A stretch of DNA of 64,000 nucleotides from Ahaetulla prasina (GCF_028640845.1 NC_080540.1:161036438-161100437); one strand, 5' to 3'. Counted from the stretch's first letter, positions 35,845 to 45,919 are shown. Notes: a model not told the origin generated them from the letters alone. Numbers and translations: made by a program.

Positions 35845-36125
35845 CGTCGCGAACTGAAGACACATCTCTTTATCCGCGCGGGGCTGGCTTAAATTGGAAT
35901 TTTAATGTTAAATTTATTAATTTATTAATTTTTAAACGGGGTTTTTAGTGTATGGTAAATTTTAATCTCCAGGCTAATTTAAATAAGTTTTTTAAATTGT
36001 ATTTTAACCTGTATATTGTATTGCTGGTTTTATCTTGCCTGTACACCGCCCTGAGTCCTTCGGGAGAAGGGCGGTATAAAAATCAAATAAATAAATAATA
36101 AATAATAATAATAATAAATAATAAA
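35845..36125 (+). mobile_element. L2-like LINE 3' end
   Basis: Coding tail 'cgcgaactgaagacacatct' followed by the 3' UTR, the hairpin with C(TTCG)G loop (36046-36074) and an (AAAT/AAT)n tail. Confidence 0.82.
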
Positions 36126-36393
36126 CAGCAAATGGATCAGTTTAAAAGAGTCATTGAAATTTACCGATTTAAAATATTAAAAGTCCCAGGGAAAGTTTCT
36201 CTCTATTTTGTCTGTCCTACCACACACAATGGGGAGGGGGTGAAGATGTACCTTTGCAGCTTAATCTTTAGCCCTAGTCAAAGCTTGCTTTTCAATTTAT
36301 TATAATTGCATATCTAACAAAGGCCGGTAAACCATAAGTAGAAACCAATTTTTTTTTAAACGGGTCTTTGAATTACATTGTGGCATTTTATAG

Positions 36394-37152
36394 CAGCGGT
36401 TACCAACTGGTGGTCTATGGACCACTGGTGGTCCGCGAGAAAATTCTGGTGGTCCCCAGAAAAATTATTTGCATTTTTTATATTGCACTAAATCTGGGAT
36501 CCTCAAACTATGGCCCCTGGACCACATGCAATGAACGCTTGTGTTTCTGCAGAGAGTTTCCCCTTTTAGGGTCTTTTTGTGTGGGTTGGGGTCTCCTTCA
36601 GCCTCCTGGTCCAGTTCTTTGGGCGAAGGCTGGAGGAAAGTGCTGCTGGTGGCAAAGAACCAGAGGACCTTATTCCAGTGGGACTGCATCATGGCCTGGA
36701 ACTGGCTGACCATCTCAGCCCGCTGAGCCTCCAGGCGCCAGTACCTGGCCTTGCACTCTTTCAGGTCTTCCCTCTGCTTGGGAAGCCTATGCTCATAGTC
36801 CTTAGTGAGGTGCTTCTGCTGAGTCTCCTTCTCAGTCAGATCCAATTTGAACTGAGCCAGCTGTTTTGCCAACTCTTTCTCATAGTGGCTGCTTAGCTCC
36901 AACAACTGCTTCCTGTTGGGGCCCAAAGGAGCCCAGGCAGGCAGGGGAGGAGTGGGTAGGAGGGGAGGGGCGAGTAGAGGCCAGCGACGTGCTCCTCGAC
37001 ATGAGACACATCAAGTTGGTCATGCCCACCCAGTCACATGACCACTTAGCCACACCCACCCAGCCGGTCATTAAGCAGATCATATTAATGGTCCACGGGA
37101 TTTAAAATTATGAATTTAGTGGTCCCTGAGATCTGAAAGGTTGGGGACCCTG
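36394..37152. mobile_element. hAT element carrying a coiled-coil coding segment, copy 1
   Basis: Inverted ends: CAGCGGTTACCAACTGGTGG at the left and 'aaggttggggaccctg' at the right. Flanks ttttatag and ttttatta (6 of 8, TA at positions 4-5). A second hAT-like start ('gggatcctcaaactatggcc') lies inside at about 36497. Between the ends lies an extended minus-strand open frame, described separately. A non-autonomous hAT with captured host sequence is the simplest reading. Confidence 0.75.
36465..36926 (-). pseudogene. Coiled-coil coding segment inside hAT copy 1
   Basis: Open for 153 codons from an ATG at 36926. The first about 100 residues are charged and heptad-like (ELSSHYEKELAKQLAQF, DLTEKETQQKHLTKDYEHRL, ARYWRLEAQRAEMVSQFQAM), typical of a long alpha-helical coiled coil. 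After 'QSHW' the reading becomes low-complexity and passes into the element's terminal sequence. The same segment recurs at 43294-43602, so it moves with the transposon. It resembles part of a coiled-coil-domain (CCDC-type) protein, but the parent gene was not identified. Probably not a functional gene in itself. Confidence 0.6.
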
Positions 37153-37954
37153 TTTTATTACATCTCTTTTCCCTTCCCTGAATGATTTCCTTTTCATTTG
37201 CTCCTTTTATGTTTTTAATTTGGTCCTTTAACAGCACTGGGTTCGCCAATCCTGACATGAAATGCTATGTTAAAAGCATGCAGACATACATAGACATAAG
37301 CACACAGACATATCCACCATCAAATGAATCCCGTTCCAGCTAATCACTCAGACTCGTAACTCAGATTTATATCTTCCAAGACCTGTAATAAAACCCAATC
37401 TGTATTGAATAGAGGAGATGCCTCCTAAGAATCACAACATTTAAATGATGGAATTATCCTTAAACAGCCTTTTAATTCAACCCACATTTTTCTCAAGACT
37501 ATCTTGTGATACTTCCATACCTCCCCTCCCTCTTGTATTTTTATTATTACCTGGAAGGTAATGATAAATGGCAAGGGAAAAAAGGAAACATATTTATTTC
37601 AAACGAGAACGGATTGGTAGCTAGGTCAAAATCTAAAGAAATGGACTTAACTCTAAGGTTAACTAGATAAGCCTGAGACTTACTGGGTCATCCTTTGCTG
37701 CATAAAGCTGGTGTAATCTGATGTGACATTAAATTTGAGTATGACAAATTTTTTTACCTCTATGCTGGAGGGTCCCATGATCGTCTAAGAGGAGAATGTA
37801 TCATAAATAGAAAAACAATTGAAGTGGCAACTGTACTTCAATCAAAAATCCATATTTACTTATCTAAACAGATAAACAGAATGATCATGCGGGAAAAACA
37901 AAAAAACAAAAACAACCCAGTGGGAGTGGGAGCAACCTCTGACTTCCTACTGGC
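37153..37954. other. No recognised feature
   Basis: AT-rich unassigned DNA. Confidence 0.4.
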
Positions 37955-38070
37955 TTCCCCACTGACTTTGCTTGTAAGAAGCTGGCAGGGAGCATTGGAA
38001 ATCATGATCACATGACCATGTGGATGCTACAACGGCCATAAACTGTGAATAAAACTGGTCTGAATGTTGT
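37955..38070. mobile_element. Internal fragment of the TA-target MITE
   Basis: 'cttccccactgactttgctt', 'atgatcacatgaccatgtgg' and 'gctacaacggccataaactg' match the middle of the 19488-19862 family. Both termini are missing. Confidence 0.6.
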
Positions 38071-38273
38071 GAAAATTTCATTTCCAGAGGAATAATGGGT
38101 CCTGGACTTTTTAAACATTCTTTATGTTAGCAAATTTTTGGTATTCAAAATTGTTGTGGTGCAATGCACTTTTGGGGTTAACTTGAGGGTACAAGCAGAC
38201 AAATGCAATGAGAATTTTTGTAATACACACATACAGCATTAATGCTGCATCCCTACCTGCTATTCTCCTAGTC

Positions 38274-38354
38274 CAGGGGTCTGCAAAACTGGCTGAGGAA
38301 CTCTGGGAGTTGAAGTCCACAAGTCTTAAAAGAGCCAAGTTTTGCAGACCCCTG
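38274..38354. mobile_element. Short foldback hAT MITE, perfect TSD
   Basis: CAGGGGTCTGCAAAACTGGC to 'agttttgcagacccctg', 81 bp, flanked by tcctagtc (38266-38273 and 38355-38362). Most of one arm is deleted. Confidence 0.9.
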
Positions 38355-39081
38355 TCCTAGTCTTTCTATTTTCATCTGTATGCAGTAAAAAGGGGTATAA
38401 TATTGGTTCAGAGTGAGAGGTACAGAATACAATATCCCATTCTATTGTTACTGTTACATCTACTTAGGTTTCAGTTACCCTGTCTATCATTCAATAGTTT
38501 GGAAAGTGTTTATTTTCCCAGGACAGAAATTTCCAACCATTTTCAGCCATGAACATATCTAGAATTCAAAGCATGTTTTAAACGCTCTCACAAAATGGCT
38601 GCTAAAGGGAATCCCCAAAGTCACAACACAACAATATACCCAAAAACAAACACATGAGTACAATTCCTCTCTCTCCCTAATTTGCATTTATCTATCTCAC
38701 CACCACCACTAGGCAAATAGGAAAATTTCCAAACAAAGCTCCGGACTGCAGCTAATCTCCATTTTTATTTTTCAAGAAGATATTATTTATTATTATTTAT
38801 TATTTATTATTTATTAAATTTTTATACCGCCCTTCTCCCGAAGGACTCAGGGCGGTGTACAGCCAAAAGATAAAAAACACAGAAATGTACAATTAAAACA
38901 ACAATTTAAAACCGAGCATATTTAGAAAAAAATGGCCACATTTAAAAGTTTAAAATTTAAAATTATAAACCATATAATAATAAAACCTGAGTTAAAATTT
39001 TAAAATTTTAAAAATATTAAAAATATTAAAAATATTAAAAATATTAATATTATGCTGTACATAATATGAGATGTACATAAG

Positions 39082-39899
39082 ATGTACATTTCCACCCCTG
39101 ACCACCCCAATGTAGCTGTTGAAGTGTTGTCTCGGTGTGTGGAGGCCGTACGGGTCTGGATGGGGAGAAACAGGCTCAAGCTCAACCCCTCCAAGACTGA
39201 GTGGCTGTGGGTGCCGGCATCCCGGTACAGTCAGCTGCAACCGCGGCTGACTGTTGGGGGCGAATCATTGGCCCCAATGGAGAGGGTGCGCAATTTGGGG
39301 GTTCTCCTGGATGGACGGTTGTCTTTTGAAGATCATTTGGTGACCGTCTCCAGGAGAGCTTTTTACCAGGTTCGCCTGGTCCGCCAGTTGCGCCCCTTTC
39401 TAGACCGGGATGCCTTATGCACGGTCACTCATGCCCTCGTCACTTCTCGCCTGGACTACTGGGGCTCCCCTTGAGGTGCACCCCGAGACTTCAGTTAGTT
39501 CAGAATGCAGCCGCATGGGTGATAGAGGGAGCCACTCGTAGCTCCCATATAACACCGATCCTGCGCAGGCTGCACTGGCTACCTGTGGTTTTCCGAGTGC
39601 ACTTCAAGGTGTTGGTTACCACCTTTAAAGCGCTCCATGGCATAGGACTGGGATACCTTCGGGACCGCCTTCTGTTACCACATGCCTCCCACCGACCGGT
39701 ACGCTCTCATAGAGAGGGCCTCCTCAGGGTGCCGTCAGCCAGACAGTGCAGGCTGGCGACCCCCAGGGGGAGAGCCTTCTCTGTGGGGGCACCTACCCTC
39801 TGGAATGAGCTTCCCCCAGGACTTCGACAACTTCCAGACCTCCGGACCTTTCGCCGCGAGCTTAAAACATATCTATTCTTTCGAGCAGGACTGGCTTAA
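39082..39899 (+). pseudogene. L2-like reverse transcriptase fragment, frameshifted
   Basis: Two frames, 39082-39474 and 39417-39899, together cover the RT thumb and C-terminal region. The shift comes from loss of 16 bp that normally encode CNALYM between 'SRLDY' and 'GLPL' (the sequence reads gactac|tggggctcc). The catalytic YADD box is absent. Confidence 0.88.
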
Positions 39900-40071
39900 T
39901 AGGGTTTTAAATATGGATTTTATGGGGTTTATTTTATATTTTGTATTGTATTTTAAATTTAGGCTATTGGAATAAGTTTTTTAAATATTCTTTTTATTGA
40001 AATGTATCGTTTTTATTTTATCTGCCTGTTCACCGCCCTGAGTCCTTCGGGAGAAGGGCGGTATACAAATT

Positions 40072-40073
40072 AA

Positions 40074-40162
<89 letters not shown>
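40072..40162. repeat. (TTA)n microsatellite at a LINE 3' end
   Basis: About 30 TTA units grown from the tail of the plus-strand L2-like LINE. Confidence 0.97.
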
Positions 40163-40445
40163 GCCAGTCCCGCTTGAATAAATAAATGCGTTTTCAGCTC
40201 ACGGCGAAAGGTCCGAAGATCAGGCACTGATCTGATCAGGCATATAATTATGATCCAAAAATATTCTTAGAAAAAACAGTAAAGCTTGAGCTACGGTGTG
40301 TGTCAGAATCCAAATGATTGTTTTTATTATGAAAATATTTATTTTAAAGAAAATCAGGTAAAACAGGAAGCCTGGTCCCAAAGAAGATAGCTGGAGGCAC
40401 ACGGGCATCAATCACACTGAAGATTCAAGGCCTAGAATTTGAGTA

Positions 40446-40804
40446 AAAGGTAAAGGTTCCCCTCGCACATATGTGCTAGTCGTTGCCAACTCTAGGGGGC
40501 GGTGCTCATCTCCGTTTCAAAGCCGAAGAGCCAGCGCTGTCCGAAGACGTCTCCATGGTCATGTGGCCGGCATGACTCAACGCCAAAGGCGCACGGAACG
40601 CTGTTACCTTCCCACCAAAGGTGGTCCCTATTTTTTCTACTTGCATTTTTTACGTGCTTTCGAAACTGCTAGGTTGGCAGAAGCTGGGACAAGTAACGGG
40701 AGCTCACCCCGTTACGCGGCAGCACTAGGGATTCGAACTGCTGAGCTGCCGACCTTTTGATCGACAAGCTTGACATCCTAACCCCTGAGCCACCGCGTCT
40801 CCTG
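40446..40804 (-). mobile_element. Sauria-type tRNA SINE, full length, 13-bp TSD
   Basis: Minus strand: tRNA head with A-box-like 'gtggctcaggggttagga' and B-box-like 'cagttcgaatcccta', then the Sauria body ('gtcatgccggccacatgacc', 'ggctttgaaacggagatgag'), ending 'ggggaacctttacctttac'. A perfect duplication tagaatttgagta flanks it (40433-40445 and 40805-40817). About 359 bp with little decay, so relatively young. Confidence 0.92.
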
Positions 40805-40936
40805 TAGAATTTGAGTATCATCTGGTAAATAGGAAACATACCTGGATGCATTAATTCTATTTTACTTGTAAGGTTATTAATAGAAATCTTGCAAGTTTGC
40901 AAGTACAAACTTCCCACCGGCACTTTTAATCAGAAA

Positions 40937-41045
40937 GCGACAACTCATCGGGGCCACTTGGCCAACGCCACCTGGCTGTGGGATACCTCACCCTGGGCAA
41001 TTCACTGAGGGGACAACTCGGCCCACTCAATTTGCTGCAAACCTG
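40937..41045. repeat. Short-repeat element related to 44513-44895
   Basis: 'gacaactcatcggggccact', 'gggcaattcactgaggggac' are tandem-like units of the CCATGG/CCGCGG-type short-repeat family seen complete at 44513-44895. Confidence 0.45.
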
Positions 41046-41287
41046 GCCTTTCCAGTCTGGTTTCCAAAGGCAGCCTGGTTTAAGGGAGGCAAAAATCCCC
41101 ACCAGCCTGCACTCTTTCTCTGAAGGCTTCTCAGCCTTGCTATCCAGCAGACACAACCCCCAAACAGGAGTCATTGTTACACACACACACACACCATTCC
41201 AAGTTTGGGGACTTTTGTCCACATCCAAGCTGGCAAGCTGTGGATTGCGCACGGGCTTGGGGAGAAGAACCTCTCCTTCACTCACAT

Positions 41288-42377
41288 CAGAGATGGGTTT
41301 CAGCAAGTTCTGACCAATTCAAATGGACAGCTAACATCAAAAACATCATCAAAAAAGGACAACAAAGAATGTTCTTTCTGCGCCAACTGAGAAAACTCAA
41401 ACTGCCCAAGGAGCAGCTGATTCAGTTCTACAGAGGAATTATTGAGTCTGTCATTTGCACCTCTATAACTGACTGGTTCGGTTCTGCAACCCAACAAGAA
41501 AGACACAGACTTCAGAGGATAATTAGAACTGCAGAAAAAACAATTGCTACCAACCTGCCTTCCATTGAGGACCTGTATACTGCACGAATCAAGAAGAGGG
41601 CCGTGAAAATATTTACAGATCCCTCACATCCAGGACATAAACTGTTTCAACTCCTACCCTCAAAACAACGCTATAGAGCACTGCACACCAGAACAACTAG
41701 ACACAAGAACAGTTTTCCCCCGAAGGTCATCACTCTGCTAAACAAATAATTCCCTCAACACTGTCAAACTATTTACTAAATCTGCACTACTATTAATCTT
41801 CTCATCGTTCCCATCACCCATCTCCTTCCACTTATGACTGTATGACTGTAACTTTGTTGCTGATAATCCTTATGATTTATATTGATATTGATTGTTCCTG
41901 ATTGCTTATTTGTACCCTATGATTATCATTAAGTGTTAAATTGTACCCTATGACCATCATTTGTGTTGTAAATGTTGTACCTTGATGAAGGTATCTTTTC
42001 TTTTATGTACACTGAGAGCACATGCACCAAGACAATTTCCTTGTGTGTCCAATCACACTTGGCCAATAAAAATTCTATTCTTCTATTCTATTCTGAAGAA
42101 CCGGTAGAAGAAATTTTGAGTACTTCAGAGAACCGGTAAATGTCACCTCTGACTAGCCCTGCTCCCCATCTATTCTCTACCTCCTGAGTCCCAGCTGTTC
42201 AGGAGGAAATGGGGATTTTGCAGCAACCTTCCCCTGGATTGGGGAGGGAATTGATATTTTATAGTATCCTTTCCCTGGAGTGGGGTGGGAATGAAAATTG
42301 TACAGTATCCTTCCCCTGCCATGCCCACCAAGCCACAACCACAGAACCGGTAGGAAAAAATTTGAAACCCACCACTG
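41288..42377. mobile_element. hAT-type MITE interrupted by an L3-like LINE
   Basis: Left part CAGAGATGGGTTTCAGCAAG to 'gttctgaccaattc' (41320). It resumes at about 42093 with 'gaagaaccggtagaagaaat' and ends GAAACCCACCACTG at 42377. The flanks actcacat and gctcacaa share six of eight bases. Confidence 0.8.
41321..42092 (+). mobile_element. L3/CR1-like LINE 3' end (snake AATAG-tail family)
   Basis: Open coding tail to 41749 with motifs NIKNIIKKGQQRMFFLRQLR, FYRGIIESVICTSITDWFGS, QRIIRTAEKTIATNLPSIED, RAVKIFTDPSHPGHKLFQLL. The 3' UTR follows ('gagagcacatgcaccaagac', 'ccaatcacacttggcc'), ending in a short (TTCTA)n. The coding tail resembles the C-terminal region of CR1-group (L3/Rex1-like) RTs. 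Confidence 0.82.
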
Positions 42378-43018
42378 GCTCACAAGCACACATCCCTACC
42401 CATAGATCCCTTTTAACTGCTTGATCCACTAGGAAGGGTCCTTCCTAAGGTCCTTTTTCTGACCATTCATCCGCTGGAGGTGCCTGACTCTCTTGTGTGA
42501 TTGTTTCTAGGCAGTATCTCTTCCCCTCATTTCCCAAGGTCATCCACACATTCCATTCCATTGGGATATTTCTGTGGCTGAAAGCAGACTTCCAAATGGT
42601 TACCACAAGAATAAGAGGAGATATACTTTGATGTGGTATGTCGACGGTATTTTTAGTCTATAGAGTTACCATTATGGAACTAATCCAACAAGTGCTTTTT
42701 TTAAGCAGTTCCTTTCAAGAAAACATCTACTGTTGAATTCATATTGCTCTCCCCTGTGATTGAGGGTTCTTCCAAGTATAGCTTTCATTGTGGCATCATT
42801 CTGACTCATTTGTAGGGGTTTGCATTGTGACATAAACATTTACAAGGCATATGCTTTCATTTAGAACCTTTATGTGTTCACACACTGCTTCTTCTATATT
42901 TTAATCAATATACTGTAGCTTTTGACTCATAGCACTATAGGTCTTCTCTCCAGAAGCTCTTTCTGTGCCTTTGAGCTTATAACACACATAAAGCAGGTTG
43001 CATATGGGGTGCATAAGA
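42378..43018. other. No recognised feature
   Basis: Unassigned unique-looking DNA. Confidence 0.4.
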
Positions 43019-43082
43019 CTAATAGAACTTAGAATTATATACTGCTTTACAGTGCTTTATAGCCCTTCTAAGCAATTTACAG

Positions 43083-43831
43083 CAGCAGTCACCAACTGGT
43101 GGTCCGCGCGAAAATTTTGGTGGCCAGCAGAAAAATTGTTTGCGTTTTTTATATTGCACTAAATCAGGGGTCCTCAAGTTATGGCCCCTGGGCTGGATAT
43201 GTGCAATGAACATTAGTGTTGCTGCAGAGTTTCCCCCATCAGGGTTTTTTTGTGTGGGTCAGAGGGGGGAAGAAATTCAGACTTGGGGTCTGCTTAAACT
43301 TCCTGGTGTGGGGCTTTGGGAGAAGGCTGGAGGGAAGCGCCACTGGTGGCAAGGAGCTGGAGGACCTTGTTCCAGTGGGACTGCATCATGACCTGGAACT
43401 GGCTGACCATCTCAGCCCACTGAGCCTCCAGGCGCCAGTACCTGGCCTTGCACTCCCACAGGTCTTCCCTCTGCTTGGAAAGCCTATGCTCATAGTCCTC
43501 AGTGAGGTGCTTCTGCTGAGCCTCCTTCTCGGTCAGATCCAATTTGAACTGAGCCAGCTGTTTTGCCAACTCTTTCTCGTGGTGGCTGCTTAGCTCCAAC
43601 AACTGCTTCCTGTTGGGGCCCTAAGGAGCCTGAGCGGGCAGGCGAGGAGGGGCTGGGAAGGGGGGGTGAGTAGAAGCCAGCAAGGTGCCCCTTGATGTGA
43701 GTGACATCAAGTTGGCCATGCCCACCCAGTCACATGACCACCTAGTCATTAGGCAGATCATATTAGTGGCCCGCGAGATTTAAAATTATGAATTTAGTGG
43801 TCCCTGAGGTCCAAAAGGTTGGGGACCCCTG
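43083..43831. mobile_element. hAT element carrying a coiled-coil coding segment, copy 2
   Basis: CAGCAGTCACCAACTGGTGG to 'ggttggggacccctg', with flanks atttacag and atttataa (6 of 8, TA at 4-5). Nearly collinear with 36394-37152 over its whole length, including the internal 'cctcaagttatggcccctgg' hAT-like end and the coding segment. Confidence 0.78.
43294..43602 (-). pseudogene. Coiled-coil coding segment inside hAT copy 2
   Basis: 102 codons, closely matching copy 1: ELSSHHEKELAKQLAQFKLD, TEKEAQQKHLTEDYEHRLSK, ARYWRLEAQWAEMVSQFQVM. It is open across the shared segment; the start region of copy 1 is lost here because an upstream in-frame stop replaces it ('ggccctaaggagcc'). Origin unidentified. 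Confidence 0.6.
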
Positions 43832-43889
43832 ATTTATAATGTCAGTATATTGCCCCCAACAATTTGGTGGGGGCAATATCTTACAGCCT

Positions 43890-44150
43890 GAGCCGTGGTG
43901 GCTCAGGCTGTAAGATAGCCTGTTATTAAAAACACAGCAGCCTGCAATTACTGCAGGCTCGAATCCCACCAGGCCCAAGGTTGACTCAGCCTTCCATCCT
44001 TTATAAGGTAGGTAAAATGAGGACCCAGATTGTTGGGGGGGCAATAAGTTGACTTTGTAAATATACAAATAGAATGAGACTATTGCCTTACACACTGTAA
44101 GCCGCCCTGAGTCTTCGGAGAAGGGCGGGATATAAATGTAAATTAAAAAA
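43890..44150 (+). mobile_element. tRNA SINE with L2-like UUCG-hairpin tail
   Basis: Head 'gagccgtggtggctcaggct' (A-box-like), B-box-like 'caggctcgaatcccacc', body 'aaggttgactcagccttcca', 'aggtaaaatgaggacccaga', then 'taagccgccctgagtcttcg' with hairpin 44102-44128 and 'gatataaatgtaaatt'. It is inserted in the minus-strand SINE. The tail shows which LINE family's enzyme it probably borrows. Confidence 0.78.
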
Positions 44151-44512
44151 AAATTGGGTCCTCACTTCATTTTACCCACCTCAGAAGGATGGAAGGCTGA
44201 GTCAACCTTGAGCCTGGTGACATTTGAACTGCCAAATTGCAGGCAGCCCACAGTCAGCAGAAGTAGCCTGTAGTACTGCACTCTAACCACTGCGCCCCCA
44301 CAGTGATATAGACTACAAGTCTTAACCTTGGCTGAGAGCAAGACATTCTAAAATTTCCAAGTCAGGAATGTTACAGTTTAATTTTTGTACTAAATAATTT
44401 TTCAATTATTTTTGTAATCTTTGGATGTTCTTATTCTATGCATTTGCCCCATTTTCACCTGACTATGTTAACTTCCCTCCGCAAAGCTAGGGAAACAGCT
44501 GGGATTTGGTGC

Positions 44513-44895
44513 TGAGGTAGGTCAACTCACCGTGGCCAACCTGTCACAGACAATTCACCACAGGGCAACTTGCCATGGCCAACTTTCGGCAGGACAAATT
44601 GTCGCGGAACAAGAGTTACACTAATATTGAAGAAATGGTGGAATATAATCATTAAAGGATGCCAAAGGAGGGACACAATGAAGTGGGAGTGACAAAAATT
44701 AAAATAATTTTTAAAATAATTTAAAATTGTCAAGTTGAATTGTTGAATTGTTCCACGGCGAGTTATCCCATGGAGGGTTGGCCATGGTGAGTTGTCCTGT
44801 GGCGAATTGACCATGGCGAGTTGGCCGTGGCAACTTGGCTGTGGTGAATTGGCCACAGTGAGTTGACCACGGTGAGTTGTCCCATTCCAAGGTCA
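44513..44895. mobile_element. Foldback element built from ~16-bp repeats
   Basis: Left arm: 'caactcaccgtggccaac', 'caattcaccacagggcaact', 'gccatggccaactttcgg'. Right arm: inverted equivalents 'gttggccatggtgagttgtc', 'ggcgaattgaccatggcgag', 'gttgaccacggtgagttg'. About 120 bp of AT-rich DNA separates them. There is no ORF. The superfamily is unknown. Confidence 0.6.
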
Positions 44896-45203
44896 ACTAA
44901 TGGCAGGTGAGAAGGAATTATGACTATCTGAGTCTGGAAAGGAAACAGAGTAGGGGCAACGTAGTGGCAACTTCTTTCTCTGCTTCAATATTCCGAAGTG
45001 AAAAAAAAAGACCTACGACTTGGCAGCTCTAGCAGGAGTCATAAGCTTTATATTGTAATGCAAAATCCAGCTAGTAACTTTTCTTGAGGTAAAGAATAGA
45101 TCCCTATCCAGCTGGAGCAGCAGTGTGTAATTTTTCTGATCCTGTTTGTTGTGTAACTGGCTCTAAATCTGTTTGCTACCGGAGAAAGATTGTTGTCTTA
45201 GAA

Positions 45204-45298
45204 CAGGGGTCTCCAAACTTGGGAACTGTAAGACTTGTGGACTTCGTGGCTGGCTGGGAAATTTTGGGAGTTGAAGTCTCCAAGCTTGGAGACCCCTG
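45204..45298. mobile_element. Foldback hAT MITE, perfect TSD
   Basis: CAGGGGTCTCCAAACTTGGG to 'ccaagcttggagacccctg', 95 bp, flanked by tcttagaa (45196-45203 and 45299-45306), with a central TA. Confidence 0.92.
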
Positions 45299-45306
45299 TC
45301 TTAGAA

Positions 45307-45919
45307 GCTTCATTTTTATATGTTTCATATTGTGTTATTTGTGGTTGTTACCATTTCTTTCTCTCTCTGTTTTTACTTCTGTGTACTGGAAGTGTTTTTA
45401 TGAGAATTCCAGTCATTCCAACAGCATGTGATCTGCTTTCCAAATATAACAAGTTGGTGGGACCCACAGTGAACCAAAGAAATATGTTGTCTATGTTTGC
45501 TGCTGAAGAGATTTTCCTAACGTTTTTATTTAAAGGTAGTGGTTTGGGGACGGACAACCCCTAACACCAAGGAGACTCATTCTCCCCCCTCAACAAAGTG
45601 CATCAAATTAAAAATAATGGGTGATGTTTTTGAGCAAATCTGATTTCAAATGAAGTTACATCAACTGTAAATTTTAGAAATATTCAAATCAAAATTATTA
45701 CACTGTTCAAAGTCATACTGATTTTAGTGGCTCTATGTGATTATGCATGTCCCTTGGTTTAGTTCAATAAGCAATATTAATTATTAGACATCAAACATAG
45801 GCTTGAGATACTTAAGATGAAATCACAAATCTATGTCATAAAAGGAGAACGGACGAGATAGACAGTTCAGCATTTGCAGGAGGAGACAACTCCATTGGAA
45901 AAGTTTGGAGACAGGTAAA

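Larger units (their letters stand above)
39046..40162 (+). mobile_element. L2-like LINE, 3' half, nested in another L2-like LINE
   Basis: Encodes the C-terminal half of the reverse transcriptase and the tail: WMGRNRLKLNPSKTEWLWVP, LGVLLDGRLSFEDHL, SRRAFYQVRLVRQLRPFLDR, DALCTVTHALVTSRLDY. After a 16-bp deletion near 39460 the frame shifts to NAAAWVIEGATRSSHITPIL, LHWLPVVFRVHFKVLVTTFK, PRGRAFSVGAPTLWNELPPG, ending at 39897. The 3' UTR has the UUCG-loop hairpin (40033-40061) and an expanded (TTA)n tail. The 5' end stops just after the YADD region. Confidence 0.9.
38770..40235 (-). mobile_element. L2-like LINE 3' end split by another LINE
   Basis: Minus-strand tail: (AAT)n at 38783-38817, hairpin complement at about 38828-38856, 3' UTR to about 39045. 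The element resumes at 40163 with 'gccagtcccgcttgaataaa' and 'gcggcgaaaggtccgaagatc'-like coding tail to about 40230. Joined, it matches the intact order at 1663-1960. Confidence 0.8.
43019..44303 (-). mobile_element. tRNA SINE (minus) broken by a hAT element and a second SINE
   Basis: Pieces at 43019-43082 ('tgctttacagtgctttatag', 3' part), about 43832-43860 ('tattgcccccaacaattt') and 44151-44303 ('ttgggtcctcacttcatttt' through 'aactgccaaattgcagg' to the head 'actgcgcccccacag') assemble into one minus-strand SINE like 27051-27613. Confidence 0.75.

Noticed and set aside
36866..37105. Endogenous retrovirus or LTR remnants anywhere in the window
   Set aside because: No paired LTRs, primer-binding site, or gag/pol/env motifs were found. 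All RT-like frames belong to LINE families, and the only Penelope-like traces are the end fragments at 46 and 49 kb.
40700..40804. tRNA-like sequence with A and B boxes
   Set aside because: It is the head of a Sauria-type SINE with poly-element body and TSD, not a tRNA gene. The same applies to the SINE heads at 27590-27613 and 43890.
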